Shown here one piece after another: positions 17,171 to 26,209 of a stretch of DNA of 64,000 bases. Each line of letters opens with the position of its first letter. The first letter of the stretch is position 1. A program made the translations under genes and the position numbers. Origin of the DNA: Bog-473 sp963741995 (GTDB taxonomy: Bacteria; Actinomycetota; Acidimicrobiia; Acidimicrobiales; RAAP-2); assembly GCA_963741995.1 (NCBI GenBank), contig CAVUKI010000007.1, forward strand, positions 62,001 to 126,000. Direction: 5' to 3'. Under the pieces are notes generated by a model, which was not told where the DNA came from, made no database searches, and saw nothing but the letters and a program-made list of their open reading frames with translations.

Positions 17171-17196
17171 ACCGTCGCCACGGCCGTGGCGACGGT
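17171..17196. repeat. Perfect 26-bp palindrome
   Basis: ACCGTCGCCACGG is followed directly by its exact reverse complement. It lies between the DUF5666-like gene and the ABC exporter operon. There is no T-run after it, so it is better seen as an operator for the exporter or as a rho-independent-like stem without tail than as a standard terminator. Confidence 0.6.
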
Positions 17197-17247
17197 ACGC
17201 TACCCCTACCACTACGCGAGCGCGGCCTGAGCCGCCGGAGAACGCCC

Positions 17248-18264
17248 TTGCCCCCCCTTGTCACAGCACCGCCTGGCGCAGTCGCCCAGTCGCGGCAACG
17301 CCCAGTGGCGCTGTCCTTCCAAAGCGTCACCCACCGCTATGGATCTCACGTTGCGCTCGACCGGCTGGATTTGGACGTGCCCCGGGGCGAGGTGCTTGCG
17401 CTGCTCGGACCGAACGGGGCCGGCAAATCGACCACCATCTCGGCGCTGCTCGGTCTCGTCCGACCGCAGGAAGGCCGCGTCGAGGTTCTCGGGAGCGATC
17501 CACGCCAGTCGGTGGCGGCCGGGCGAGTGGGTGCCATGCTCCAGGCTGGCTCGGGCATTGGCCTCCCCCCCGGCGTCCGCGTCAGCGAGGCGCTCGACCT
17601 CGTCCGGCGTCTGTACCGCCGGCCAGCACCACGTGACCAGATCGTCGAACGAGCGAACATCGGTCCGCTCCTACGCCGGAGGACCGACCGCCTTTCGGGC
17701 GGCCAGGCCCAGCGGGTCCGCTTCGCCATCGCGATCGCAGGCGATCCCGAGGTCGTATTCCTCGACGAGCCGACCTCCGCAATGGACGTGGAGTCCCGCC
17801 AGGGATTCTGGCGCATGATGCGTGCGTTCGGGGACGAGGGTCGCACCGTGCTCTTCGCCACCCACCATCTGGCGGAGGCCGATGAGATTGCCGACCGCGT
17901 CGTCGTACTCAACCACGGCAAGATCGTGGCAGACGGACCCGGCGCCACCCTGAAAGCGGCTGTGGCCACCCGGCGGCTCCGATTCATCTCCGACCGACCA
18001 GACCGTGCAGATTTCTCCGACCTCGAAGGCGTCACGGAGGTCGAGATCCGCGGCACCGGCGTCTCGATCGACTCCCTGGATGCTGACGCCACTCTCCGCG
18101 ATCTGGTTGGTCGTGGCGTCCCGTTCCGTGACCTCGAGGTGACGGGGGCCGGGCTGGAGCAGGCCTTCGTGACATTGACCGGGTGCAGAGCTGTCGGGGC
18201 GGCCCTCCCTCCCATTCCCGCCGTCGCCCAATCCGCGCTCACTCTGGTTCGAGACGAGTCGTGA
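17248..18264 (+). CDS. ABC-2 type exporter, ATP-binding subunit
   Basis: The ATPase core starts at VALSFQSVTHRYGSHVALDR. It has Walker A LLGPNGAGKSTTI, Q-loop GAMLQAG, signature LSGGQAQRVRFAIA, Walker B VVFLDEPTSAMD and switch His in ATHHLAEA. A C-terminal domain of about 80 residues follows (RLRFISDRPD ... LEQAFVTLTG), as in DrrA/CcmA-type exporters. TTG 17248 has CGGAG about seven bases upstream; GTG 17305 is an alternative and GTG 17098 is less likely. It overlaps the permease start by four bases, so the two form one exporter. The cargo is unknown; drug, lipid or bacteriocin export are options. Confidence 0.9.
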   Translation: MPPLVTAPPGAVAQSRQRPVALSFQSVTHRYGSHVALDRLDLDVPRGEVLALLGPNGAGKSTTISALLGLVRPQEGRVEVLGSDPRQSVAAGRVGAMLQAGSGIGLPPGVRVSEALDLVRRLYRRPAPRDQIVERANIGPLLRRRTDRLSGGQAQRVRFAIAIAGDPEVVFLDEPTSAMDVESRQGFWRMMRAFGDEGRTVLFATHHLAEADEIADRVVVLNHGKIVADGPGATLKAAVATRRLRFISDRPDRADFSDLEGVTEVEIRGTGVSIDSLDADATLRDLVGRGVPFRDLEVTGAGLEQAFVTLTGCRAVGAALPPIPAVAQSALTLVRDES

Positions 18265-19109
18265 CCGATCTTTCGATCGCCCCCCCAGACCTGCCGGATC
18301 TTCAGAACGGGCGCAGCTCAGAGGACCCCGTCTTCCACGACAGCTGGCACAGCCGCTTGCGCCCACTTCTGGCTTTCGGCCGATTCGAAGTGGGGCGGCT
18401 GCTGCGGAGCTGGAAGTTTCTCGCCATCACCGTCGGCTTCCCGGTGATCTTCTACATGCTCTTCCTTGGCGACCATACGGCGGGCAAAGTGGTCGACGGC
18501 ACCGTTCCTTGGCGCACCTACCTCATGGTCTCGATGTGCTCTTTCGGCGCGCTGGTGGCCGCTCTCAACGCAGCCGGTACCCGACTTTCGATGGAACGAG
18601 CATCAGGATGGGCCCGCCAGCTTCGCATCACCCCGATTCCCGCCTGGTCGTATGTCGGTACCAAGATTGTCGCCAGCATGCTCGTGGTGCTCCCGGTGAT
18701 CGTCTTGGTGGAGGCGGTCGGTGCCGGCTTCGGCGACGTCCGATTGACTGCCACGACATGGATGGAGCTGACCGCCTTGCTTTGGGCCACCTCCCTCCCG
18801 TTTGCCGTCCTCGGAGTCTTCATTGGCTTCCTGGTGACGACCGAGGCCGCGTTCCCCGTCGTCACCGGGCTGATGTTCGTCCTCGGATACTTCGGTGGGC
18901 TCTTCACTCCGGTCGACCAAATGCCTGGCTCGCTCCAGTTCGTTGCCCACCTGATGCCGAGCTACCACCAGGTCTCGCTGGCCATAGCCTCGGTCGACGG
19001 CCACACCTTGGCACTCACCCATTGGCTGGTCTTGGCCGGTTGTGTCGCAGCCCTTGGTTTGGCCATCGTCTGGAAACATCGGGTCGAGGAGGCCCGGGGC
19101 CTCGCCTGA
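18261..19109 (+). CDS. ABC-2 type exporter, permease subunit
   Basis: GTG 18261 overlaps the ATPase stop (GTGA). The 282-residue protein has a cytoplasmic N-terminus of about 50 residues and then six hydrophobic segments. The first is FLAITVGFPVIFYMLFLG and the last is HWLVLAGCVAALGLAIVW, with the ABC-2 hallmark GLFTPVDQMPGSLQFVAHLMP before the final loop. Size and topology are typical. It is the obligate partner of the preceding ATPase. Confidence 0.9.
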   Translation: MTDLSIAPPDLPDLQNGRSSEDPVFHDSWHSRLRPLLAFGRFEVGRLLRSWKFLAITVGFPVIFYMLFLGDHTAGKVVDGTVPWRTYLMVSMCSFGALVAALNAAGTRLSMERASGWARQLRITPIPAWSYVGTKIVASMLVVLPVIVLVEAVGAGFGDVRLTATTWMELTALLWATSLPFAVLGVFIGFLVTTEAAFPVVTGLMFVLGYFGGLFTPVDQMPGSLQFVAHLMPSYHQVSLAIASVDGHTLALTHWLVLAGCVAALGLAIVWKHRVEEARGLA

Positions 19110-19448
19110 CTGAAACTTCTTTTGGCCCGTCAGGCGACTTTCACTCTGCGGCTCGATCAGATCCCCCGCGACACGGGAAAGACACAAGAGCACACACACG
19201 GCGGGGACGTAGGTTTTGCATTCGTGCTTTGGTCCGAATCCCGCCACCCCGGCCGATCGCCGAGGCGCTCGAGGCTGCGCTGGCCCTCAGCCTCGCGGGA
19301 CCTGGACCATCAGCTCTTAGGCTGAGTGCTCCATGCCCGCGATCACATCCATGTGCCAGTGCGACCCGACCGCTGCCAGCGGGTAGAGCCACCTCGAGCC
19401 GAGCACCTGCAGTTATGCGATCGCCATGAACGTCGAAAACAGAGCACC
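19110..19448. other. Intergenic stretch upstream of the helicase gene
   Basis: No gene is supported. A GTCCGAATCC word near 19230 looks like a tRNA T-loop, but no cloverleaf can be drawn around it. At 19427 an 8-codon frame (ATG to TGA) ends in CCGTGA, overlapping the proposed GTG start of the helicase. Confidence 0.45.
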
Positions 19449-22400
19449 GTGATCAACTCTTCCGACGAAGAGGTTTTGGCGCGCCTGGTGGGACCGGCGA
19501 CGCTTGCCCGTGGTCGTAGCTACGCCACCGCCGGAGCCGTCCACCGGCGTACGTGGAGCCCGGGAGGCACCCATGTGGTCGGCGAGGTGCAAGGCAGTGC
19601 CAAAAAGCCGTATGTGGCGGCCGTCACGATCTCCCGGTCCCGAACGGATCGACTGACGACCTTTCGATGCACCTGTACGTGCCCGGTTGGGATGAATTGC
19701 AAGCACGGCGTCGCCCTCCTGCTGGCCCCGGAGGGCGCGGTGCGCTCGGCTGAGTCTCCCACCCTCACCCTCGTGAAGGGAACCGGGGCGCTCTTTCGAG
19801 CGACCCCCGATGCCTTGCCCACCGACGACCAGCGCCACACGAAGGGTCGACCGAACCCGGATTCCACCGATTGGGAGCTCCCCCTGGAGGCACTGCTCGA
19901 TTCCGACGAAGCGGAAACCACCGACCTGGGTGCCAGCGAGATCGGGCTTCAATTCGAGCTCATCCTCGAACCGAGAGGGTCAGGTTCGGGCGGACCGGGC
20001 ATCCGGGTGCGGCCCGTCGCGCGGGGACCGAACGGGAGTTGGGTGCGACGAGGGATCTCATGGTCGGCCCTCGACTACTTCAGCTACGGGATTGCGAGAT
20101 CCCCCCGCGCCGCCGACCGGCTGCTGTTGGTCAAGGAATTTCTGGCCCTCAGTCGCCTCACCAATAGCCGGAATACGTACAACTACTCAGACGACGTCGT
20201 GCGGCTGGAGACCATCAACAGCCGGAGATTGTGGGACCTCCTTGGGGAGGCCGGGACGCTGGATCTTCCGCTTCTCGAGGCTGGGCGCAGCGCGCGACCG
20301 GTGACGCTGCTCCCGTCGGCCGCTGATGTCACGGTCGACGTCACCCGGACGGAGACGGGCCTTCGGGTCGAACCCCGCATCGGGATTGCACACCAGCGCC
20401 TCCCTCTCGAAACCTCCATGCTCATTGGCAGTCCGGCGCATGGAATTGCCTGGTGGAGCGGAACCCATAGTTCAGTCGGTCGTTCGGAAGTCTTCGGACT
20501 CGGACTCTCTGCGCTCGCCACGCCGGTTGACGACAATCTGCGCGGGTTTCTCAGGGTGGCGCGGGTTGACGTACCGGATCACGACCAGGATCGGTTCCTG
20601 CGCATGCTGGTGCCGAGGCTGCGTCGGAAGGTGGAGGTGGCGTCCAGCGACGGGTCCGTAGAGCTACCCAAAATCCGGACGCCGGTGCTTTTCCTTTCCA
20701 TTGCGGCGGGCGACGGTCACCGACTCGAACTGACGTGGGCGAAGGGCGCCGGGGAGGATGACTGGCGGGAAGTCCTGTGGGCTGCTCGGAGCCGGGGCCC
20801 TCAACAAATGGCCCAGGACGCGCTGATCCAGACGGTCACGTCGGTCGTTCGTTCGGTGCCAGCGTTGTTCGAACGATTACAGATCAATGGGCGACTGGCT
20901 CCCCGGGGCCAGCTCGAGGGCATGGCGGCAGTCCGGTTCGTGGTCGAACTCCTTCCGGAACTTGAAGCGATAGACGGCGTCCAGGTCGAGTGGACCGGTG
21001 TCATGCCCGACTATCGAGAGGCCGTGGCCGCCCCGGTGGTCAATCTGAGCGGATCGGAATCCGCCGACAACGACTGGTTCGACCTGACGGTTTCGGTGAC
21101 GGTGGGCGGGGAAGCGGTGCCGTTTACCGACTTATTTCTCGCCCTGGCCGAACACCAGACCCATCTGATCCTTCCGTCGGGGACGTACTTCTCACTCGAT
21201 CGCAACGAGCTTCGGGAGCTTGCCGACCTGATTGCCGAGGCGCGCGCGCTTCAGGATTCCCCGGTCGATGGCATCCGTCTCAATCGGTATCAAGCAAGCC
21301 TTTGGGACGACCTCCAGCAACTCGGCGTGGCGACCGCTCAGGTCTCTCAATGGGAGACATCGGTCCGTGCCCTGGCTGGCCCAGACGACAGACCGGACCA
21401 GGCTGCGCCGGCCGGGTTGCACGCCAGCCTCCGCCCCTATCAGCACGTCGGGTTCAACTGGCTGGCCTTCCTCTTCGAACACCGGCTCGGTGGCGTGCTC
21501 GCCGATGACATGGGACTCGGCAAGACATTGCAAGCCTTGGCCCTCATGTGTCACACCAAAGAGCAGGGGCTGAGCGACGCGCCGTTTCTCGTGGTGGCAC
21601 CGACCAGCGTCGTGGGCAACTGGGCGGCCGAATGCCGGCGGTTCACACCCGGCCTGCACGTGGCGACCGTGACCGAGACGTGGCGACGCCGAGGGAGATC
21701 GCTGAGGGAAGTGACAGCACCGGCTGATGTGGTCATCACTTCCTACAGCTTGTTCAGGCTGGAGTACGAGGAGTATGCCGGAATCAAGTGGGCCGGTCTC
21801 TTCCTCGATGAGGCCCAGTTCGCCAAGAACCGCCAATCCCAGACCTACCACCGGTGCAAGTCGCTGCCAGTGCCCTTCAAGGTGGCCATGAGCGGAACGC
21901 CCATGGAGAACAACCTGATGGAACTCTGGTCTCTCCTTTCGATCACCGCGCCCGGCCTCTTTTCCAATCCCGACCGGTTCGGAGAGTACTACCGGGTGCC
22001 GATTGAGAAACGGGGAGACGATGAGCGGTTGGCCCAACTCCGCCGGCGCATGCAGCCACTGCTCCTACGGCGCACGAAGGAGCAGGTGGCCAGCGATCTG
22101 CCCGACAAGCAGGAGCAGGTGCTGGAGCTCGACCTCAACGAGAAGCACAAGAAGGTGTACCAGACGTATCTGCAGCGGGAGCGGCAAAAGGTACTCGGAC
22201 TCTTGGACGACATGTCGAAGAACCGGTTCGAGATCTTCCGGTCCCTCACTCTGCTCCGGCAGGCCAGTCTCGATGTGTCGCTCGTCGACGACGCGCACGG
22301 CGGAGTGCCGTCAACAAAGCTCGACGTTCTTATGGAGATGCTCGACGACATCGTTGCCGATGGACACCGGGTGCTGGTGTTCAGTCAATTCACCCGGTTC

Positions 22401-22814
22401 CTCACGCTCGCCCGCGATCGGATCCGCACTGCGGGTATCGCGCAGTGTTATCTCGACGGGCGCACCCGCAATCGACCGGCGGTCATCGCGGAGTTCCGGA
22501 ACGGGAACGCCCCAGTCTTCTTGATCAGTCTCAAGGCTGGGGGGTTCGGCCTCAACCTGACCGAGGCCGATTACTGCATACTTCTTGATCCGTGGTGGAA
22601 CCCGGCCACCGAAGCGCAAGCGGTCGATCGCGTGCATCGCATTGGCCAGACCCGCAAGGTCATGGTCTACCGGCTGGTGGCCAAGGACACTCTGGAGGAG
22701 AAGGTCATGGCCCTCAAGGCAAAGAAGGCCGCCCTGTTCACCAACATCATGGACGGTGGTGGCTTCGAATCCGGAGCGATGACGGCAGCCGACATCCGCG
22801 AGCTGTTGGACTGA
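19449..22814 (+). CDS. SNF2-family helicase with N-terminal SWIM zinc finger
   Basis: From GTG 19449 the protein has 1,121 residues. A SWIM finger, CTCTCPVGMNCKHGVALLL, lies near residue 80. A long middle region of unknown fold follows, then the SNF2 motor: motif I VLADDMGLGKTLQA, motif II LFLDEAQFAKN, motif III KVAMSGTPMENN, motif V SLKAGGFGLNL and motif VI VDRVHRIGQTRKVMVYRLV. This architecture is widespread in bacteria and is thought to remodel protein-DNA complexes such as stalled polymerase, or to act in repair. No methylase or nuclease genes accompany it, so a defence role is not supported here. The upstream frame to 19326 has a poor composition and is not used. Confidence 0.9.
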   Translation: MINSSDEEVLARLVGPATLARGRSYATAGAVHRRTWSPGGTHVVGEVQGSAKKPYVAAVTISRSRTDRLTTFRCTCTCPVGMNCKHGVALLLAPEGAVRSAESPTLTLVKGTGALFRATPDALPTDDQRHTKGRPNPDSTDWELPLEALLDSDEAETTDLGASEIGLQFELILEPRGSGSGGPGIRVRPVARGPNGSWVRRGISWSALDYFSYGIARSPRAADRLLLVKEFLALSRLTNSRNTYNYSDDVVRLETINSRRLWDLLGEAGTLDLPLLEAGRSARPVTLLPSAADVTVDVTRTETGLRVEPRIGIAHQRLPLETSMLIGSPAHGIAWWSGTHSSVGRSEVFGLGLSALATPVDDNLRGFLRVARVDVPDHDQDRFLRMLVPRLRRKVEVASSDGSVELPKIRTPVLFLSIAAGDGHRLELTWAKGAGEDDWREVLWAARSRGPQQMAQDALIQTVTSVVRSVPALFERLQINGRLAPRGQLEGMAAVRFVVELLPELEAIDGVQVEWTGVMPDYREAVAAPVVNLSGSESADNDWFDLTVSVTVGGEAVPFTDLFLALAEHQTHLILPSGTYFSLDRNELRELADLIAEARALQDSPVDGIRLNRYQASLWDDLQQLGVATAQVSQWETSVRALAGPDDRPDQAAPAGLHASLRPYQHVGFNWLAFLFEHRLGGVLADDMGLGKTLQALALMCHTKEQGLSDAPFLVVAPTSVVGNWAAECRRFTPGLHVATVTETWRRRGRSLREVTAPADVVITSYSLFRLEYEEYAGIKWAGLFLDEAQFAKNRQSQTYHRCKSLPVPFKVAMSGTPMENNLMELWSLLSITAPGLFSNPDRFGEYYRVPIEKRGDDERLAQLRRRMQPLLLRRTKEQVASDLPDKQEQVLELDLNEKHKKVYQTYLQRERQKVLGLLDDMSKNRFEIFRSLTLLRQASLDVSLVDDAHGGVPSTKLDVLMEMLDDIVADGHRVLVFSQFTRFLTLARDRIRTAGIAQCYLDGRTRNRPAVIAEFRNGNAPVFLISLKAGGFGLNLTEADYCILLDPWWNPATEAQAVDRVHRIGQTRKVMVYRLVAKDTLEEKVMALKAKKAALFTNIMDGGGFESGAMTAADIRELLD

Positions 22815-22832
22815 AGCAGGCGACGGAGGCCC

Positions 22833-23654
22833 TCAGGAGTCGGCGGGGCTCCCCGGCGTCGGGGTCAGCGCGGGAGCCGGAACGGTCATGGCGGGCGCCT
22901 CTGTGCCGCCGTCGATTTCGAACACCTTCCCGGTGACCCAGGACGAGGCGTCGGAGGCGAGATAGAGGACCGCGCAGGCGATGTCCTCCGGCTCGCCCGG
23001 TCGACCCAGCGGCGTGCCGTCCAGGAACTGCTGGCGCAGCGTGTCGTCGGTGAGGACGATGTCGAGCGAGCGCGTCGCGACGCCTCCCACATCAATGGCG
23101 TTGACCCGCACCCGCGGGGCCAACTCGGGCGCGATGTTGCGTGTCATGCGATTGAGCGCCGCCTTGGCCGCGCCGTAGGCGACGAACATCGTCTGGGTCA
23201 TGCTGGCCGACCGGGACGAGATGTTGACCACGGCGCCCCCGCCCACGGTGTCGACCATCTGCCGTGCCGCCAACTTGGTGAGCGTCAGCGGCGCGGTGAC
23301 GTTGAAGGCGAAGGTCCGGGCCATGAAGCCCTCGCTCGTCTCCATGGCCGCCCGGGGCATGGCGCCGCCGGCGTTGTTGACCAAGATGTCGAGCCGGCCA
23401 AACTCCTCGACCGTCCCCGTCACCAGGTGCTCGCACGCGGCGGCGTCGGTGACGTCGGTGGGTACGACAAGCGCCCGGTGCCCGCGGGATCGGACCTGCG
23501 CAGCCACCTCCTGAAGGTCGGACTCGGTGCGGGCCGCCAAGGCGACATCCGCGCCGGCCTCGGCGAACCCGAGGGCGATCCCCCGTCCGATCCCCATCCC
23601 CGCGCCCGTGACGATCGCTACCTGCCCGGCGACGGAGAAGCGGTCGAGGATCAT
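22833..23654 (-). CDS. Short-chain dehydrogenase/reductase
   Basis: A 273-residue classical SDR. It has the cofactor loop VTGAGMGIGRGIA, the NNAGGAMP strand, catalytic Ser in NISSRSASMTQ and the YGAAKAALN pair. The A-R-T after the second strand suggests NADP preference. The proline-rich C-terminal 20 residues are an extension beyond the fold. Its ATG overlaps the stop of the DapB-like gene by four bases, so the two are translated together and may act in one pathway. Confidence 0.9.
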   Translation of the reverse strand: MILDRFSVAGQVAIVTGAGMGIGRGIALGFAEAGADVALAARTESDLQEVAAQVRSRGHRALVVPTDVTDAAACEHLVTGTVEEFGRLDILVNNAGGAMPRAAMETSEGFMARTFAFNVTAPLTLTKLAARQMVDTVGGGAVVNISSRSASMTQTMFVAYGAAKAALNRMTRNIAPELAPRVRVNAIDVGGVATRSLDIVLTDDTLRQQFLDGTPLGRPGEPEDIACAVLYLASDASSWVTGKVFEIDGGTEAPAMTVPAPALTPTPGSPADS

Positions 23655-24721
23655 CTCCGCCGGTCCCGGTGCAAGCCCGGAGCAGCGCGGCCGGCCACCA
23701 AAGGCATTTCCAGATAGGTCTGCAGACCGGGCTCGGCCTGGCAGACGTACGGGATGGCGTTGACGCAGTGCATGGCCGTGGCGACGACCCCGGGATTGCG
23801 GATCAGGCCTGCCTCCACCGTCTTGGGGTGCAGCTTCTTGAAGGTGGTGAGACAGCTGGGGTCGCCCGTGATCTCGACCTCGAAGCGCTCGCCGTCGTCC
23901 CCGAAGGTCCAGGCCGGACTCAGGTGCTCCTCCCCCATCAGCCAGTTGACCGTGGCGGTCACCACCGGTTCGCCGTCGATGGTGGCCTCCCACGTGAACC
24001 GTTGCGCGGCCACCGTCCCCGGCTGAATGGGACCGATCGGTGAATCGATCGGAGCGGTGGCCACTGCCATCTCGTGCGTGGTCTTCAGCTGCGGCTCCAC
24101 GTCGAAGCCCATTTCGTCGGCGACCATGAAGATCGACTGACGGAAGCCACCGCCGAGCGCGTCGATCATGACGCTGGCACGGGCCTCCTCCGGTGTCTTC
24201 CCGAACAGCATCCAGTCACGCACCACGTCGGGAGCGCCGTAGGTGCGGATGTCGGAGTACTCCTCCGCCCGGACGTGGGTGACGGAGCCCGACAGCGCCG
24301 AGATCATGAGCGGGAAGCGTTCGGTGATCCCCCCGGGGTTGATGCCGGTACCGTGCAGCGTCACCCCGGCCTTCTTGGCGATGGCGTCGAACTTCCGTCG
24401 CTCCGCCGGCGGCGGATAGAACCAGCCCAACGGGGAGACCACGTTCTTGCCCGACGCCAAGATGGCCTCCACCACGGCCGGATCGGCGAAGATCGGGCTG
24501 TAGAGGACGCAGTCGGCCTCGGTGGCCAGGAGTGCGTCGACCTCACCGGTGGCGGTCACGCCCAGGTCTTCGCGACCAAGGAGCGCGCCGAGGTCTGCGC
24601 CTTCCTTGTCCGGGCTATGGACCCACGCCCCAGCCAGCTCGAGCTCGGGGTGCGCCAAGACCCCCTCCATGGCGGCACGCCCCACGCCGCCGGTGGCCCA
24701 CTGGATCACGCGATAACTCAC
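23651..24721 (-). CDS. NAD(P)-binding dihydrodipicolinate reductase-like protein
   Basis: GTG 24721 (VSYRVIQWATGGVGRAAM) opens a 356-residue protein. It has a Rossmann start, QWATGGVG, and the pattern VLAHPELELAGAWVHS found in the DapB-N-like/2,4-diaminopentanoate dehydrogenase family. Later segments GTGINPGGITERFPLMIS and MALGGGFRQS-like loops agree. It is not a lysine-biosynthetic DapB: length and C-terminus differ. In other actinobacteria such proteins accompany lipid or steroid catabolic SDRs, and here an SDR follows with overlap. Confidence 0.78.
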   Translation of the reverse strand: MSYRVIQWATGGVGRAAMEGVLAHPELELAGAWVHSPDKEGADLGALLGREDLGVTATGEVDALLATEADCVLYSPIFADPAVVEAILASGKNVVSPLGWFYPPPAERRKFDAIAKKAGVTLHGTGINPGGITERFPLMISALSGSVTHVRAEEYSDIRTYGAPDVVRDWMLFGKTPEEARASVMIDALGGGFRQSIFMVADEMGFDVEPQLKTTHEMAVATAPIDSPIGPIQPGTVAAQRFTWEATIDGEPVVTATVNWLMGEEHLSPAWTFGDDGERFEVEITGDPSCLTTFKKLHPKTVEAGLIRNPGVVATAMHCVNAIPYVCQAEPGLQTYLEMPLVAGRAAPGLHRDRRR

Positions 24722-24888
24722 GGGCGCCGTCCTTTGCTCGTCTGATCGGAATGGTGGGGAATGATGCCACCTCTGCCGCGACGGCACCCGAGTGGCATCA
24801 GCCTCGACACCACCGAGAACGAGGTGCTCGGCGTGGACCCGCCGTCAGGCGGGCGGGGACCAGGACTGGCGCGGGCGGCGGGGGGTGT

Positions 24889-25194
24889 TCAGCCCCCGGG
24901 GGTGTGGTGCGCGACCAGCTCGATCCACGTCACGCTGGTCGGGGGACCTTCGACGCCGCCCTCGACGAGCGCCGCGCCGAGGCGACCCTCCATGAAGCGG
25001 GCCTGGTGCTCGGGCGTGTCCCAGATTTCGGTGACGACCAGGTGCCCGTCCTCGTTGAGCCCCGCCGCGTGGACCTGCAGCCCGTCGGGCCAGTCGCCGT
25101 CGCCGGTCGCCGGGTCGATGCCGAGCACGGCGTTGACCGCGTCGTACTCCTTCGTGGTGACGCCTTCGAATTCGAGGATCAGCTGTGCGGGCAT
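24889..25194 (-). CDS. Small protein, antibiotic-biosynthesis-monooxygenase-like fold
   Basis: A 101-residue protein with the rhythm of a dimeric alpha+beta barrel: an N-terminal strand QLILEFEGVTTKEYDAVN, LVVTEIWDTPEHQARFMEG and a C-terminal strand VTWIELVAHH. No catalytic residues can be named. It stands alone, upstream of the DapB-like/SDR pair and on the same strand. Confidence 0.6.
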   Translation of the reverse strand: MPAQLILEFEGVTTKEYDAVNAVLGIDPATGDGDWPDGLQVHAAGLNEDGHLVVTEIWDTPEHQARFMEGRLGAALVEGGVEGPPTSVTWIELVAHHTPGG

Positions 25195-25276
25195 GTCATG
25201 CCTCCATGTCGGATGAAACCCAGGACGCCATTATGACCTTGGCCGCCGCTGTGTCACCGGGGAACGCCACGGTCCA

Positions 25277-26147
25277 TCACACCAACGCTTCTCGATAGGG
25301 CGCCAGGTCGATGCCGGGATAGCGGCCGGCGACGCCGGCGAGGGTCTCCTCGGACCAATAGGGGTCACCGGGACGGGGAAAGCCGAAGAGATCTCGCTCC
25401 CGCACGCCGCATTGCGGGATGAAACGGGCCCAGCGCTCGGGCGACTGCTTGGGCCACGCCATTTTGCCGCCCCAGGTCGTCCCCCGAACCTGAAAGTCGC
25501 TCAGGATCGAGAACCGTGACCGGCCGGAGCCCGTCATGTCCGACCCACGATGCAAGATGTCGGTCCGGTAGAGCAGGAGGCTCCCCGCCGGTCCCGTGCA
25601 CGCCACCTCGGTGTCGGCCAAGGAGCCGAACGGCATGGAGAGCGGCGTGTAGGGCACATCCTTGCCGTCCTCGTACGGCACGATGCGGGTGGGCCCGTCT
25701 TCCTCGGTGACGTCGGACAGGTAGATGAACGTCGTCAGTTGCGTGTAGCGGGGCTCGGGGCGGGGCACCACCAGGCTGTGACTCCCAAAGTCCCGGTGCA
25801 ACGGTTGGTCGTAGTTGACGGCGCCGGCGTACTTGGCCCAGAGCTCCACTTTGTAGAGATGCAGGTCGGTCGTTTGCAGGTAGCGCTCGGCCGCATCCAC
25901 CAGGTCGGGATGCACCGCGAGCCGGTTGAGGTCCCACGAGCGGTACGGGAACTCCTCCACCCCGGCGAACTCGACTCGCCCCGAAACGGCCGAAGGCAGC
26001 CGGATCGGCGAAGTAGTCCTGCGGACGGGGGAAGTGCAGCCAGAGCGCTTCTCGGGCCGCGGCCAGCTCGGCGTCGCCGAGGAACCCCTCCACGAGTGAG
26101 AACCCGTGCTCATGCAGCTCGGCGAGGGTGGCGTCAGAAACCCGCAT
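25277..26147 (-). CDS. Phytanoyl-CoA dioxygenase (PhyH) family protein, one frameshift
   Basis: The protein starts at ATG 26147 (MRVSDATLAELHEHGFSLVE). The frame breaks at the C-run near 25979-25982, where one extra base separates FADPAAFGRFG from RVEFAGVEEFPYRSW. The Fe(II)/2-oxoglutarate ligands are visible: H-x-D in PLHRDFGSHS and the distal His in DILHRGSDMTGSGRSRF, with the Arg for 2-oxoglutarate. The intact product would have about 290 residues. It is divergent from the zinc dehydrogenase at 26210. The substrate is unknown; the family hydroxylates diverse small molecules. Confidence 0.82.
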
Positions 26148-26209
26148 CACAAGGCACCTTATGCCAGCTTCTCCCGGTAGGCCGGGCCGTGTCGCGCCTA
26201 CGCTCTGCC

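Noticed and set aside
19225..19250. tRNA-like GTCCGAATCCCGCC word
   Set aside because: No cloverleaf around it on either strand.
19449..22814. Phage-defence system built on the SNF2 helicase
   Set aside because: No methylase, nuclease, DUF1998 or phospholipase D gene is adjacent. The flanking genes are an ABC exporter and metabolic enzymes.
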